From Achromobacter deleyi (lineage in GTDB: Bacteria > Pseudomonadota > Gammaproteobacteria > Burkholderiales > Burkholderiaceae_B), in contig NZ_CP065997.1 in the NCBI RefSeq assembly GCF_016127315.1, positions 1 through 64,000 on the forward strand: DNA of 64,000 nucleotides, read 5' to 3'. How positions within the stretch are numbered: the stretch's first letter is position 1; each line of letters starts with the position of its first letter. Under the pieces are notes generated by a model. The model was not told the DNA's origin, searched no databases, and worked only from the letters and a program-made list of their open reading frames with translations. This document shows, piece by piece, positions 47,733 to 60,480 of this stretch. Made by a program: the position numbers and the translations under genes.

Positions 47733-49949
47733 TCAGTAGCGCACTTTCACCGACAGCAGCGCCGCCCTGCCCGTGCCGAGCGCGGCGTGGTTCTTCGGTC
47801 GGGCGCGGGTGTAGTAGGTCGTGTCGAAGACGTTCAGCACGTTCAGCTGCAGCGACAGGTTCGAGCTGAACTTGTACTTGGCCATCGCATCGAAGCGCCA
47901 ATACGACGGCACCCAGCGCGCCTTCGGCGCGCCGCTGGCATCGACGCCTGCATCCGCGTTGCCGAAGACCTTGTCGACATAGTAGGCGCCGCCGCCCAGC
48001 GTCAACTCGGGCAGCACCTTGTAGGTGGACCACAGGCTAAATGCGTTGCGCGGCGTGTTCGGCAGGTCCTGGCCCTCGGCCCCGATGTCCTTGCGGCCGC
48101 CGCGGATCAGCTTGCTGTCCAGGAAGGTATAGCCGCCATAGACGTTCCAGGCGGGCGTGACGGCGCCCGAGAAGCCCAGCTCGAATCCGCGCACGCGGGT
48201 CTGGCCCGCCTGCTCGTATTCGTTCGGCAGCACCTCGATATTGGTGTTCTTGCGCGTGTCCTGGAACACCGCGCCCGTCAGCGTCAGGCGTTCATCGAGG
48301 ACCTGCCACTTGACGCCCGCCTCGACCGTGCGGCTCTTCTCCGGCCCGGCCGCTTCGTCCTGGCTCTTTCTCAGGATGTCGGACGCCGTGGCGCCCGATA
48401 CCGCCGACGGCGTGGACGAGGTGCCAAAGGAAGCGTAGATCGTGCCTTGAGGCACCGGCTTGTAGGCCAGGCCCAGTTGATAGTTCAGCAGATTGTCGGT
48501 GCGGCTGTAGCTTTTCTGTTTCTTGTCGTGGCCTCTGGTGCGGTAGTCGTCCCAGCGCAGGCCGACGCTGGCCTGCCATTGCTCGCTGAACTTGAGGGTG
48601 TCAAAGCCGTACAGCGCCAGAGTGTCGGTGGCGTAGGGCGCCGACCAATCGGGGGCGGTGCGGCAGGGGTAAGCCACGTTCGGATCGGGATCGAACAGCG
48701 AGGTCTGCTCCAGACCGGCCGGGCATTTGGTGATGCCATCCGAAGCCAGCACCTGGGTGTTGGTGTAGGACATGGTTTGCCGGGCGCTGCTGTATTCGAA
48801 ACCCAGGTCGAACCCGTGCCTGACCTCGCCTGTCAGAAATTCGCCGCTCAGGTCGGTCTGGTTGGCGAATGTCTTGGTGGTGTAGTACCTGCCGTAGCCC
48901 GGCCGTCTCACGACCCCCGCGAGCAGGTCCGCGCGCTCGAGCTGGGGCTGAGTGGCGATGTAATCGGCAATTTCGTGGCCATACCGCACCACGCTGCGCA
49001 GCTTGAGCTTGTCGGAGAAATCATGCTGGAAATCAACGGTGCCCACGTTATCACTCGTGTCCATGTGATCGCGCCCAGCCAGACCGTAGAAGTTCTTGCG
49101 GCTGATGCCGAGAGTCTCCGTGACCGGCAGACCCACTGTCGGGTCGTAGGGGATGGAGTAGTCCGGCATGCTGTCGTTCTGGTAGTGGTAGTAGCTCAGC
49201 GTGATGCGGGTCGGCGTGCCCATGCCCAGCGTCAGCGACGGCGCCACGCCCCAACGCGAGAAGTCCACCGCCTTGTCGCGCCCCGGCACGTCGCCCTTGG
49301 TGCCCATGACATTCAGGCGGAAGGCCGACTTCTCGCCCAGCCGCCAGTTGCTGTCCAGGGTGCCGCGATAGTTGCTGTCGGTGCCGATCTGGCCCGTGGC
49401 CTCGATGGCATCCTTGGCCTTGGGCGCCTTGCTGACCAGGTTGATGCTGCCACCCGCGCCGCCACGGCCGGCATAGACCGAATCGGGGCCCTTGATGATC
49501 TCGACCTGCTCCAGGTTGAAGGTGTCGCGCGCCTGCATGCTGACGTCGCGCACGCCGTCCAGGAACAGGCTGCTGGCGGCGTTCTGGCCGCGGATGACGG
49601 GCAGGTCGCCGCCCGCGCGGCCGCCCTCGCCCGCCGCAAAGGTGATGCCCGGCGAGTTCTGCAACACATCCTGCAGCGAGGTCGCCGACTGGTCGGAGAT
49701 GACCTGCTTGGGCACCACCTGCACCGAGCGCGGCGTGTCCAGCAGCGGCGCGGTCATCTTGGACGATTGAACGCTGTCCGGTTGATAGGGCGAGGCCTCG
49801 CCTTCCACCTGCACCGGCGCCAACTCGGGCACGCGGCTGGCGCCCGACTGCGCCATCGCATAGGGGCTGACGAACAATGCGGGCACCGCCACCGCGGCGG
49901 CCAGCGACCCGGCCAATGAATTCAGCGCGTACGAATCTTCTCGTTTCAC
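47733..49949 (-). CDS. TonB-dependent siderophore receptor (catecholate type, BfrD-like position)
   Basis: A 738-aa outer-membrane receptor importing ferric siderophores. The signal peptide ends at AMA/QS. There is no secretin/STN signalling domain. The plug (about 55-165) shows TPRSVQVVPKQVISDQ, VIRGQNAASSLFLDGVRD and VEIIKGPDSVYAGRGGAGGSINLVSK. The barrel ends in RY. An external loop holds a probable disulfide pair (KCPAGL and YPCRTAP). A GTG at 49949 with GGAGAG about 9 bases upstream fits the signal peptide; an ATG at 49982 adds 11 residues. In Bordetella the catecholamine-responsive receptors bfrD/bfrE lie by nuo, as I recall. Confidence 0.9.
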   Translation of the reverse strand: MKREDSYALNSLAGSLAAAVAVPALFVSPYAMAQSGASRVPELAPVQVEGEASPYQPDSVQSSKMTAPLLDTPRSVQVVPKQVISDQSATSLQDVLQNSPGITFAAGEGGRAGGDLPVIRGQNAASSLFLDGVRDVSMQARDTFNLEQVEIIKGPDSVYAGRGGAGGSINLVSKAPKAKDAIEATGQIGTDSNYRGTLDSNWRLGEKSAFRLNVMGTKGDVPGRDKAVDFSRWGVAPSLTLGMGTPTRITLSYYHYQNDSMPDYSIPYDPTVGLPVTETLGISRKNFYGLAGRDHMDTSDNVGTVDFQHDFSDKLKLRSVVRYGHEIADYIATQPQLERADLLAGVVRRPGYGRYYTTKTFANQTDLSGEFLTGEVRHGFDLGFEYSSARQTMSYTNTQVLASDGITKCPAGLEQTSLFDPDPNVAYPCRTAPDWSAPYATDTLALYGFDTLKFSEQWQASVGLRWDDYRTRGHDKKQKSYSRTDNLLNYQLGLAYKPVPQGTIYASFGTSSTPSAVSGATASDILRKSQDEAAGPEKSRTVEAGVKWQVLDERLTLTGAVFQDTRKNTNIEVLPNEYEQAGQTRVRGFELGFSGAVTPAWNVYGGYTFLDSKLIRGGRKDIGAEGQDLPNTPRNAFSLWSTYKVLPELTLGGGAYYVDKVFGNADAGVDASGAPKARWVPSYWRFDAMAKYKFSSNLSLQLNVLNVFDTTYYTRARPKNHAALGTGRAALLSVKVRY

Positions 49950-49967
49950 GATCAAGCTCTCCAGAAT

Positions 49968-49986
49968 GTGAATGACAACCATTCCT
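49968..49986 (-). promoter_or_regulatory. Fur-box-like site upstream of TonB receptor
   Basis: On the plus strand GTGAATGACAACCATTCCT matches the 19-base Fur consensus at 12 positions and contains the inverted repeat GAATG/CATTC. It lies 19-37 bases before the GTG start, where Fur binding would block expression in iron-rich conditions. Confidence 0.45.
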
Positions 49987-50130
49987 GTTTATGGAAGGTT
50001 GCGATTCTGGACGCGAAACCTGATCGCCTTCAGCCAGGCGGGGGAAATCGGACGCGGTAACGCGCGGATGCCGCGGTTTGATGACAATTCGCCACGAAAA
50101 CGGCAATCGACGACAACGCGGGCGCCAAAG

Positions 50131-50154
50131 CAAAACGCCCCTTGCGGGGCGTTT
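50131..50154 (-). terminator. terminator of the nuo operon
   Basis: The stem AAACGCCCC/GGGGCGTTT (50133-50141 with 50146-50154) has a 4-base loop. On the minus strand it is followed by TTTTGCTTT. It lies 27 bases after the DUF2818 stop. Confidence 0.8.
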
Positions 50155-50180
50155 CACGGGTACTGCGGGGCGTGGCCGGA

Positions 50181-50510
50181 TCAGGTCCGCAGCCGCGGGT
50201 GCCGCTTGAACAGATAGCGGTACACGAAGCCGGGATAGGCCAGCACCAGGTACAGGCTCAGCGTGATGGCGTAGAACTCCCAGGTCTGCGCGAAGCGGTT
50301 GCCCAGCACGGACTCGAACGTGAAGCCCAGGGCGCCCACGATCAGGTAGAACACCAGCACTTCGACCAGGCGCATCCAGAACGGCTTGACGGCGTCCGCG
50401 CCGCCCCGCTTCCACGGCAGCACCGCGAACACGCGCTCCGTCAGGAAGGGCAGGTTTGCGCTGACCAGGGCCAGCGCGATCAGGAGCCATACCGCCAGGG
50501 TCTGGTTCAT
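50181..50510 (-). CDS. DUF2818 family inner-membrane protein
   Basis: A 109-aa protein with three hydrophobic segments (about 5-24, 47-66, 73-98). It is found after nuoN in many betaproteobacteria and named only as DUF2818. Co-transcribed with nuoN (12-base gap) and the last gene before the terminator, so a link to complex I is plausible but unproven. Confidence 0.88.
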   Translation of the reverse strand: MNQTLAVWLLIALALVSANLPFLTERVFAVLPWKRGGADAVKPFWMRLVEVLVFYLIVGALGFTFESVLGNRFAQTWEFYAITLSLYLVLAYPGFVYRYLFKRHPRLRT

Positions 50511-50522
50511 GGCCCGTTCCGC

Positions 50523-52007
50523 TTACAGGCTGAGCGAGCTGCGGATGGCCTGCACGCACAGGGCCATCAGGCCGCCCGGCAGCAGGCCCAGCACCAGGAT
50601 CAGCAGGCCGTTGACCGACAGCACGCCGCGTTGGCCGCAAGTGGCCGACATCGGGGCGGCATCGGCCGCCGGCTCGTCGAAGTACACGACCTTGACGACG
50701 CGCAGGTAGTAGAACGCGCCGATCAGCGAGAACAGCACGGCGATCACGGCCAGCGTGACGTGGCCGGCGCTGACCAGCGCCTGCAGCACGGCCAGCTTGG
50801 CGTAGAAGCCCACCAGCGGCGGAATGCCGGCCAGCGAGAACATCAGCAGCAGCACGATGGCGGCGTGCCACGGGCTGCGGCGGTTCAGGCCCTTCAGGTC
50901 GTCGATGTGCTCGCACTCGAAACCCTGGCGCGACAGCAGCAGCACGATGCCGAAGCTGGCCAGCGTGGTCAGCACGTAGGTCAGCATGTAGAACAGCGAC
51001 GCGCCGTAGGCGGACGAGGCCAGTTCCGGCTTGCCGACCACCGAGCCCGACATCAGGCCCAGCAGCACGAAGCCCATGTGCGAGATGGTCGAGTAGGCCA
51101 GCATGCGCTTGAAGTTGGTCTGCGCGATGGCGGTCAGGTTGCCGATGGCCAGCGACAGCACCGCCAGGATCATCAGCATCGGCTGCCAGTCGGCCGCCAG
51201 GCCGTGCAGGCCGTCGACCAGCAGGCGCAGCGTGATGGCGAAGGCCGCCAGCTTGGGCGCGCCGCCCAGGATCAGCGTGACCGCGGTCGGCGAACCCTGG
51301 TAGACGTCCGGCACCCACATGTGGAACGGCACGGCGCCGAGCTTGAACGCCAGGCCCGAGACCAGGAACACGATACCGAACACCAGGGCCAGCTTCTCGG
51401 CCTTGCCGGCGGCGATGACCTTGGAGACTTCAGCCAGGTCGAGGTGACCGGTGGCGCCGTAGACCATCGACATGCCGTACAGCAGGAAGCCCGAGGCCAG
51501 CGCGCCCAGCACGAAGTACTTCATGGCGGCTTCGGTGGCGACGACGTTGTCGCGGCGCAGCGCGATCAGCGCGTACAGCGCCAGCGACATCAGCTCCAGG
51601 CCCAGGTAGATCGAGATCAGGTTGCCCGACGAGATCATCACCATCTGCCCCAGCAGGGCGAACAGCGTCAGCACGTACAGTTCGCCGCCGCGCATCATGT
51701 CGCGCAGCTGGGCGTAGACGCGGCCATAGACCAGCGTCACCGCCACCGCGATATACGAGGCGATCTTGAGCAGGTGCGACAGCTCGTCGGTGACGTACAG
51801 GCCGTTGAAGGTCGAACCCGTGACGCCGTTCTTCCACTGCAGCACCGACACCACGGTCAGCACGCCCAGCGCAAGCATGGTCAGCAGGAACGTCGGCTTG
51901 CGCTCGGGGTGATTGCTGACCGCGTCGACGAGCAGGATAGCCAGGCCGAAAACCAGCAGGAGGATTTCCGGTGTCGCCAGGGCGAAATCGATTTGGGATT
52001 GCATCAT
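50523..52007 (-). CDS. nuoN: NADH-quinone oxidoreductase subunit N
   Basis: A 494-aa antiporter-like membrane subunit of complex I, about 14 helices, part of the proton-pumping arm. Key features include [21 protein letters not shown] with the conserved Glu and [18 protein letters not shown]. It starts with two adjacent ATGs (52007 and 52004) 9 bases after nuoM. Confidence 0.96.
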   Translation of the reverse strand: MMQSQIDFALATPEILLLVFGLAILLVDAVSNHPERKPTFLLTMLALGVLTVVSVLQWKNGVTGSTFNGLYVTDELSHLLKIASYIAVAVTLVYGRVYAQLRDMMRGGELYVLTLFALLGQMVMISSGNLISIYLGLELMSLALYALIALRRDNVVATEAAMKYFVLGALASGFLLYGMSMVYGATGHLDLAEVSKVIAAGKAEKLALVFGIVFLVSGLAFKLGAVPFHMWVPDVYQGSPTAVTLILGGAPKLAAFAITLRLLVDGLHGLAADWQPMLMILAVLSLAIGNLTAIAQTNFKRMLAYSTISHMGFVLLGLMSGSVVGKPELASSAYGASLFYMLTYVLTTLASFGIVLLLSRQGFECEHIDDLKGLNRRSPWHAAIVLLLMFSLAGIPPLVGFYAKLAVLQALVSAGHVTLAVIAVLFSLIGAFYYLRVVKVVYFDEPAADAAPMSATCGQRGVLSVNGLLILVLGLLPGGLMALCVQAIRSSLSL

Positions 52008-52016
52008 TGTCTTGTC

Positions 52017-53515
52017 TTACAGTTTCGAGACGGCAACGTGTTGCAGCAGGGCCTCGACCGACACGTGCATCACGTCGGTGAAGGGCTTGGGATAGATCCC
52101 CATGTACAACACGGCGATCGCCATCACGCCAAGAATCACGAATTCGCGGCGGTTGATATCGGTCAGTTCACGGACGTGGTCGTTGGCGATGTCGCCCAGG
52201 ACCACGCGCTTGACCATCCACAGCGAATACGAAGCGCCCAGGATCAGCGCGGTGGCCGCCAGCAGGCCGATCCAGAAGTTGTGCTCGACCGCGCCCATGA
52301 TCACCATGAACTCGCCGACGAAACCGCTGGTGGCCGGCAGGCCGCTGTTGGCCATCGAGAACAGGATGAAGAACGTGGCGAAGCGCGGCATCACGTTGAC
52401 CACGCCGCCGTAGTCGGCGATGCGGCGCGAGTGCATGCGGTCATAGAGCACGCCGATACACATGAACATGGCGCCCGAGACGAAGCCGTGGGAGATCATC
52501 TGCACGATGGCGCCTTCGACGCCGGCCGTGTTGAAGATGAAGAAACCCAGGGTGACGAAGCCCATGTGGGCGACCGACGAATAGGCCACCAGCTTCTTCA
52601 TGTCGTCCTGCACGATCGCGACCAGGCCGATGTAGATCACGGCGATCAGCGACAGCGTGATCATCATGCCGGCCAGGCTGTGCGAGGCATCGGGCGCGAT
52701 CGGCAGCGAGAAGCGCAGGAAACCATAGGCGCCCAGCTTCAGCATGATCGCGGCCAGCACGATGGAGCCGCCCGTGGGCGCCTCGACGTGGGCGTCCGGC
52801 AGCCAGGTGTGCACCGGCCACATCGGCACCTTGACGGCGAAGGCCGCCAGCAGCGCCACGAAGATCAGGATCTGCGGGGTGTAGCCCAGCTTGGTCTGCT
52901 GCCAGGTCAGGATGTCGAACGAACCACCCGAGGCGTGCCACAGGTAGACGAACGCGACCAGCGTCAGCAGCGAGCCCATCAGGGTGTAGAGGAAGAACTT
53001 GAAGGCCGCGTACACCCGGTTCGGTCCGCCCCAGACGCCGATGATGATGTACATCGGGATCAGCGTGGCTTCGAAGAACACGTAGAACAGCATGCCGTCC
53101 AGCGCGCAGAACACGCCGACCATCAGACCCGACAGGATCAGGAAGGCGGCCATGTACTGGGACACGCGGCTGGTGATGACTTCCCAGCCGGCCAGCACCA
53201 CGATGATGGTGATGAACGCGGTCAGGAGCACGAACCACAGCGAAATGCCGTCGATGCCCAGGTGGTAGTTGACGTTGAAGGCTTCGATCCAGGAGGTCTT
53301 CTCGACGAACTGCATGGCAGCCGTCTTGGAGTCGAACCCGGTGTACAGCGGGATCGTGACGAGGAAGCCGGCGATCGAGCCGACCAGCGACAGGCCGCGC
53401 GTCAGACCGGGACGGTCGTCACGGCCCACCGCCAGCACCAGCAGGCCGAATACGATCGGGACAAAGATCGCAAGCGTGAGCCAGGGGAAAGTGTTGGATG
53501 CCATCTCGCTTGCCA

Positions 53516-53519
<4 letters not shown>
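52017..53519 (-). CDS. nuoM: NADH-quinone oxidoreductase subunit M
   Basis: A 500-aa antiporter-like subunit. The conserved helix LFYVFFEATLIPMYIIIGVWG holds the essential Glu, and KVPMWPVHTWLPDAHVEAPTGGS the pumping-channel Lys/His. The ATG at 53519 overlaps the nuoL stop (ATGA). Further in-frame ATGs at 53516 and 53504 (MASNTFPWL) are also possible; the last may be the true start judging from family N-termini. Confidence 0.95.
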
Positions 53520-55558
<2,039 letters not shown>

Positions 55559-55575
55559 TTTCTTCCAATACCCCG

Positions 55576-55884
55576 TCAGCCCTTCAGGCGATCGAGTTCG
55601 TCAACGTTGATCGTGTTCAGGTTGCGGAACAGCAGCACCAGGATGGCCAGGCCGATCGCCGCTTCGGCGGCGGCCACGGTCAGGATGAAGAACACGAACA
55701 CCTGGCCGGCGGTGTCGCCGAACCAGCTGGAGAACGCCACGAAGTTCATGTTGACGGCCAGGAGCACCAGCTCGATGGACATCAGCAGAATGATCAGGTT
55801 GCGGCGATTCAGGAAGATGCCAAAGATCCCGATGGCGAACAGGATCGCCCCCAGAATCAGGTAATGGGCCAGCGTCAGCGTCAT
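55576..55884 (-). CDS. nuoK: NADH-quinone oxidoreductase subunit K
   Basis: A 102-aa, three-helix membrane subunit. Conserved glutamates for proton transfer are in [20 protein letters not shown] and [17 protein letters not shown]. The ATG overlaps the nuoJ stop (ATGA at 55881-55884). Confidence 0.96.
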   Translation of the reverse strand: MTLTLAHYLILGAILFAIGIFGIFLNRRNLIILLMSIELVLLAVNMNFVAFSSWFGDTAGQVFVFFILTVAAAEAAIGLAILVLLFRNLNTINVDELDRLKG

Positions 55885-56537
55885 TGTTTTTCTCCTTGGG
55901 GCGCGGCGGCAGCCGACGCATCGGCGCCGTTCCGGGCCTGGGCGCGCTCGCTCTGGGCGGGCATGCTCACCATGCGGAAGCGGTCCTTCGAGCGCACGCG
56001 GACGGCGGCGACCGGGTCGTTGTACTTGACGTCGCGGCGACGGCGCAGGGTCAGCGCGATGGCGGCAACCATGCCGACCAGCAGCAGCGCGGCGCCGACC
56101 TCGATGGCGTAGATGTAGTGCGTGTACATCACTTCACCGAGTGCGCGGGCGTTGTTGTAGTCGCCGGCGACCGGGGCTTGCGGGCCCGAGCCGTACCAGG
56201 TCGAACCCAGCACGAATGCCATTTCCAGCACCATCACCAGGCCGATCACCAGGCCCAGCGGCAGGTAGGTCTTCATGCCTTGGCGCAGCGCATCCATGCG
56301 GATGTCCAGCATCATGACGACGAACAGGAAGAGCACCATCACGGCGCCCACGTACACCAGCACCAGCAGCAGCGCGAGGAACTCGGCGCCCAGCAGCATC
56401 CACAGCATGGCCGCGTTGACGAACGCCAGGATCAGGTGCAGGACGGCGGTGACCGGGCTGCGCGCGGTGATCACGCGGAACGCCGCGATCACCAGCACGG
56501 CGGCCAGTATGTAAAACAGGACAGTGGTAAAAGTCAT
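55881..56537 (-). CDS. nuoJ: NADH-quinone oxidoreductase subunit J
   Basis: A 218-aa membrane subunit with five helices, including the conserved [19 protein letters not shown] region whose rotation gates the proton path. The C-terminal tail (about 170-218) is charged and low-complexity, with an alanine-rich end. It starts 18 bases after nuoI. Confidence 0.95.
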   Translation of the reverse strand: MTFTTVLFYILAAVLVIAAFRVITARSPVTAVLHLILAFVNAAMLWMLLGAEFLALLLVLVYVGAVMVLFLFVVMMLDIRMDALRQGMKTYLPLGLVIGLVMVLEMAFVLGSTWYGSGPQAPVAGDYNNARALGEVMYTHYIYAIEVGAALLLVGMVAAIALTLRRRRDVKYNDPVAAVRVRSKDRFRMVSMPAQSERAQARNGADASAAAAPQGEKQ

Positions 56538-56554
56538 GGATCAGGACCCTGGGC

Positions 56555-57043
56555 TCAACGGTAGGGAGCGTCTTCGGCCCGGCGGCGGGCGATTTCGGCT
56601 TCGTAGCGGTCGCCCACGGCGAGCAGCATGTCTTTGGTGAAATACAGGTCGCCGCGCTTTTCACCGTGGTATTCGTGGATGTGCGTTTCCACGATCGAGT
56701 CCACGGGGCAGCTTTCCTCACAGAAGCCGCAGAAAATGCACTTGGTCAGGTCGATGTCGTAGCGCGTGGTGCGGCGGGTGCCGTCGTCACGCTGGTCCGA
56801 CTCGATGGTGATGGCCAGTGCGGGGCACACGGCTTCACACAGTTTGCACGCGATGCAGCGCTCTTCCCCGTTGGGGTAGCGGCGCAGCGCGTGCAGGCCG
56901 CGGAAACGCGCCGAGGTCGGCGTCTTTTCCTGCGGGTAGCGCAAGGTGACCTTGCGCTTGAAGAAATACTTGCCCGTCAGGCGCATGCCCTTGAGCAGTT
57001 CGGCCAGCATCAAGCTGCCGAAGAAATCTTTGATCGCTTCCAT
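56555..57043 (-). CDS. nuoI: NADH-quinone oxidoreductase subunit I (two 4Fe-4S clusters)
   Basis: A 162-aa ferredoxin-like subunit at the membrane-arm junction. Two CxxCxxCxxxCP motifs, [12 protein letters not shown] and [12 protein letters not shown], bind clusters N6a and N6b. An N-terminal amphipathic helix precedes them. Normal family length. Confidence 0.97.
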   Translation of the reverse strand: MEAIKDFFGSLMLAELLKGMRLTGKYFFKRKVTLRYPQEKTPTSARFRGLHALRRYPNGEERCIACKLCEAVCPALAITIESDQRDDGTRRTTRYDIDLTKCIFCGFCEESCPVDSIVETHIHEYHGEKRGDLYFTKDMLLAVGDRYEAEIARRRAEDAPYR

Positions 57044-57064
57044 ATCCTGCCTCTGCCTGGCGGC

Positions 57065-58138
57065 TTAGCGCCAAATGTTCCAGGGCGTCTGCATCCAGAT
57101 CGCCACAACGACCAGCCAAACACCGGTCAGCGGGATGAAGATCTTCCAACCCAAACGCATGATCTGGTCGTAGCGGTAACGCGGGAACGACGCACGGAAC
57201 CACACGAACAACGAAACCACGAAGAACGTCTTGAGACCGAGCCAGATCCAGCCCGGGATCCAGGTCAGCGGCGCGATGTCGATCGGCGATGCCCAGCCAC
57301 CCAGGAACATGATCGACGCCATGCACGACAGCAGGATCATGTTGGCGTATTCGCCCAGGAAGAACAGCGCGAAGGCCATGCCGGAGTATTCGACCATGTG
57401 GCCGGCCACGATTTCCGATTCGCCTTCCACCACGTCGAACGGGTGGCGGTTGGTTTCGGCCACGGCCGAGATCACGTAGATCACGAACAGCGGCAAGAGC
57501 GGCAGCCAGTTCCAGGACAGGAACGTCAGGCCCTTGTCGGCGAACCAGCCGCGATTCTGCACATGCACGATCTCGGACATGTTCAGGCTGCCGGACACCA
57601 GCAGCACCGTCACCAGCACGAAGCCGATGGCCAGTTCATACGACAGCATCTGGGCCGAGGCGCGCAGCGCGCCCAGGAACGCGTACTTCGAGTTCGAGGC
57701 CCAGCCGGCGACGATCACGCCGTACACGCCGACCGACGTGATGGCCATGATGTACAGCAGGCCGGCGTTGACGTTGGCCAGGACCACGTCCGGGCCGAAC
57801 GGCACCACCGCCCAGGCGGCCAGGGCCGGCATCAGCGTGACCACGGGGGCCACGATGAACAGCACCTTGTTGGCCTGGCTGGGAACCACGACTTCCTTGG
57901 TCAGCAGCTTGAACACGTCGGCGAACGGCTGCAACAGCCCCTTGAAACCGACGCGGTTCGGGCCCATGCGCACGTGCATGGCGCCGATCATCTTGCGCTC
58001 CCAGTACGTCAGGTAGGCGACGCACAGGATGATGGGCACGGCGATGACCACGATCTTGATGAGGGTCCACAGGACCATCCAGACCGTCGGGCCCAGCAAT
58101 GCCGTGCCGTGGCTTTCAAGAACATTGAGCCATTCCAT
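57065..58138 (-). CDS. nuoH: NADH-quinone oxidoreductase subunit H
   Basis: A 357-aa eight-helix subunit forming the quinone chamber. Signatures are [24 protein letters not shown] and the acidic loop [20 protein letters not shown]. Its start codon overlaps the nuoG stop by one base (TGATG). Confidence 0.97.
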   Translation of the reverse strand: MEWLNVLESHGTALLGPTVWMVLWTLIKIVVIAVPIILCVAYLTYWERKMIGAMHVRMGPNRVGFKGLLQPFADVFKLLTKEVVVPSQANKVLFIVAPVVTLMPALAAWAVVPFGPDVVLANVNAGLLYIMAITSVGVYGVIVAGWASNSKYAFLGALRASAQMLSYELAIGFVLVTVLLVSGSLNMSEIVHVQNRGWFADKGLTFLSWNWLPLLPLFVIYVISAVAETNRHPFDVVEGESEIVAGHMVEYSGMAFALFFLGEYANMILLSCMASIMFLGGWASPIDIAPLTWIPGWIWLGLKTFFVVSLFVWFRASFPRYRYDQIMRLGWKIFIPLTGVWLVVVAIWMQTPWNIWR

Positions 58139-60465
58139 CAGGCACGCTCCACGCTGAGTTGACCAAATGCGCCACCCAGGGCTGCGGTATTTTCAAAGGC
58201 TGCGGCGATGCGCACGGCGCGATCGGCCACGGCGTCGTCCTGCACGGTTTCAAGCTCGACAGCGCCCTGCCCGCCCGTCACGCGCACCTTGACGCCGGCG
58301 GTCAGGCCGAGGCTGGTCAGCGTGTTGCCGTTCATGCGCGCGGCGGGCTGCTTCGAAGCCGGCGCGGCCTGCAGCGGCTCCGAGCGGCGCACCATGGCGT
58401 CGGTACGGTAGATCGGCACGTCGGCGACGCGTTCCAGGCCGGTCAGGGCCTGGCCCAGGCCCAGCGGCGCCTTGATGTCGTTGGACAGGCGGCCTTCGAT
58501 GCCACCGGCCAGCGCGGTGTCGCGCACGGACTCGGAGGTTTCGTCATCGAAGCCGGCCAGGTGCAGGACGTTGCCCAGCACGCGCAGGACCTTCCAGGCC
58601 GGACGGGTCTGGCCGAACGGCGCGACCGTGCCCTTGAAGCTCTGGGCCAGGCCCTGGGCGTTGACGAACGTGCCCGAGGTTTCGGTGAACGGCGCGACCG
58701 GCAGCATGACGTCGGCCCATTCGGCCGCGGCCGAACGGTAAGGCGTCAGGGCCACGGCGAATTGCGCGCCGCGCAGCGCGGCGATCGCCTGCTGGCCGTT
58801 GTCGGCATCCAGCAGCGGCTCGGCGTGCAGCACCACGTAGGCCTTGAGCGGCTCGGCCAGCATGGCGGCGGCGTTCTTGCCGCCCTTGCCCGGGGTGGCG
58901 CCGGCCAGGTAACCGCCGACGGTGTTGCCGCCGGAGGTCAGGAAGCCGAACTTGCCACCGGCCAGGTCGGCCACGGCGCGACCGTTGGCGGCCAGGGTCG
59001 AGGCCTGGGCACTGGCCACGGCCAGGTTGCCCATCAGCACGGCGGTGTTGGAACCCGACGCCAGGCTGGCGGCGATGATCTTGGCGTTCTCGCCCGGGGT
59101 AACCGAGGCGAATTCGGCCGGCACCGCGGCGTCCTTGGCTTGCGCCAGGGCCACGGCCACTTCGGCCAGGGCGCGCGGCAGCTCGGACGGGGCCACGGTC
59201 AGGCGGCCGGCGACCGGCATCAGGGGATCATCGGCGGCGCTGTCGACCATCAGGATCTGCGTGCCGCGCTTGGCGGCCTGGCGCAGGCGCTGGGCCATCA
59301 GCGGGTGATCCTTGCGCAGGAACGAGCCGACCACCAGGACGCGGTCCAGGTTGTCGAGTTCGGCGATGGGCATGCCCAGCCACGGCGCGCCGGTCAGCGC
59401 GGCGTCGAACGCCGGGTCGGTCTGGCGCAGGCGGAAGTCGATGTTCTCGGAACCCAGCGAACGGACCAGGCGGCCCAGCAGCGCGTATTCCTCGGTGGTG
59501 GCGTATTCGGACGCCAGGGCGCCGATCTGGCCGGCGCCGAAGCTGTCACGCACGCGCGACAGGCCTTGGGCCACGGCGGCCAGGGCGTCGGCCCAGGAGG
59601 CTTCCTGCCACTTGCCGTCGGCGCCCTTGATCATCGGGGCGGACAGGCGGTCTTCGCTGTTCAGGCCTTCGTACGAGAAGCGGTCGCGGTCGCTGATCCA
59701 GCATTCGTTGACGGCTTCGTCTTCGAACGGAACCACGCGCATGACGCGGTCGCCCTTGACCTGGACGACCAGGTTGGCGCCCAGGCTGTCGTGCGGGCTG
59801 ACCGAACGGCGACGGGCCAGTTCCCAGGTGCGGGCGCTGTAGCGGAAGGGCTTGGAGGTCAGCGCGCCCACCGGACAGATGTCGATCATGTTGCCCGAGA
59901 GCTCGGACTCGATCGAGCGGCCCACGAACGACGTGATTTCGGAGTGCTCGCCACGGCCCAGCATGCCCAGTTCCATGACGCCGGCGATTTCCTGGCCGAA
60001 GCGCACGCAGCGGGTGCAGTGGATGCAGCGGCTCATTTCCTCGGCGGAAACCAGCGGGCCCAGGTCCTTGTGGAACACCACGCGCTTTTCTTCCTGGTAA
60101 CGCGAGGAAGAACCGCCGTAGCCCACGGCCAGGTCCTGCAGCTGGCATTCGCCGCCCTGATCGCAGATCGGGCAGTCGAGCGGGTGATTGATGAGCAAGA
60201 ATTCCATCACCGACTTCTGAGCGGCGCGAGCCTTCTCGGAGCAGGTGTGCACGACCATGCCGTTCGTCACGGGGGTGGCGCAGGCGGGCAGCGCCTTGGG
60301 CGCCTTTTCCACTTCGACCAGGCACATGCGGCAGTTGGCCGCGATGGACAGTTTCTTGTGGTAGCAGAAATGCGGCACGTAAAGCCCGACTTTCTGGGCC
60401 GCATGCATCACCATGCTGCCCTCGGGCACTTCTACCGTATTGCCGTCGACGGTTAGTTCAACCAT
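58138..60465 (-). CDS. nuoG: NADH-quinone oxidoreductase subunit G
   Basis: A 775-aa peripheral-arm subunit. N-terminal clusters: N1b ([20 protein letters not shown] with a further Cys in PACATPV), N5 (His plus [10 protein letters not shown]) and N4 (CIHCTRC). The cysteines of the extra N7 cluster of E. coli/Thermus NuoG are absent; the aligned stretch reads [15 protein letters not shown]. The rest (about 230-700) is a degenerate molybdopterin-oxidoreductase fold. It starts 15 bases after nuoF. Confidence 0.96.
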   Translation of the reverse strand: MVELTVDGNTVEVPEGSMVMHAAQKVGLYVPHFCYHKKLSIAANCRMCLVEVEKAPKALPACATPVTNGMVVHTCSEKARAAQKSVMEFLLINHPLDCPICDQGGECQLQDLAVGYGGSSSRYQEEKRVVFHKDLGPLVSAEEMSRCIHCTRCVRFGQEIAGVMELGMLGRGEHSEITSFVGRSIESELSGNMIDICPVGALTSKPFRYSARTWELARRRSVSPHDSLGANLVVQVKGDRVMRVVPFEDEAVNECWISDRDRFSYEGLNSEDRLSAPMIKGADGKWQEASWADALAAVAQGLSRVRDSFGAGQIGALASEYATTEEYALLGRLVRSLGSENIDFRLRQTDPAFDAALTGAPWLGMPIAELDNLDRVLVVGSFLRKDHPLMAQRLRQAAKRGTQILMVDSAADDPLMPVAGRLTVAPSELPRALAEVAVALAQAKDAAVPAEFASVTPGENAKIIAASLASGSNTAVLMGNLAVASAQASTLAANGRAVADLAGGKFGFLTSGGNTVGGYLAGATPGKGGKNAAAMLAEPLKAYVVLHAEPLLDADNGQQAIAALRGAQFAVALTPYRSAAAEWADVMLPVAPFTETSGTFVNAQGLAQSFKGTVAPFGQTRPAWKVLRVLGNVLHLAGFDDETSESVRDTALAGGIEGRLSNDIKAPLGLGQALTGLERVADVPIYRTDAMVRRSEPLQAAPASKQPAARMNGNTLTSLGLTAGVKVRVTGGQGAVELETVQDDAVADRAVRIAAAFENTAALGGAFGQLSVERA

Positions 60466-60480
60466 TGCTGTTCCTGAGAC

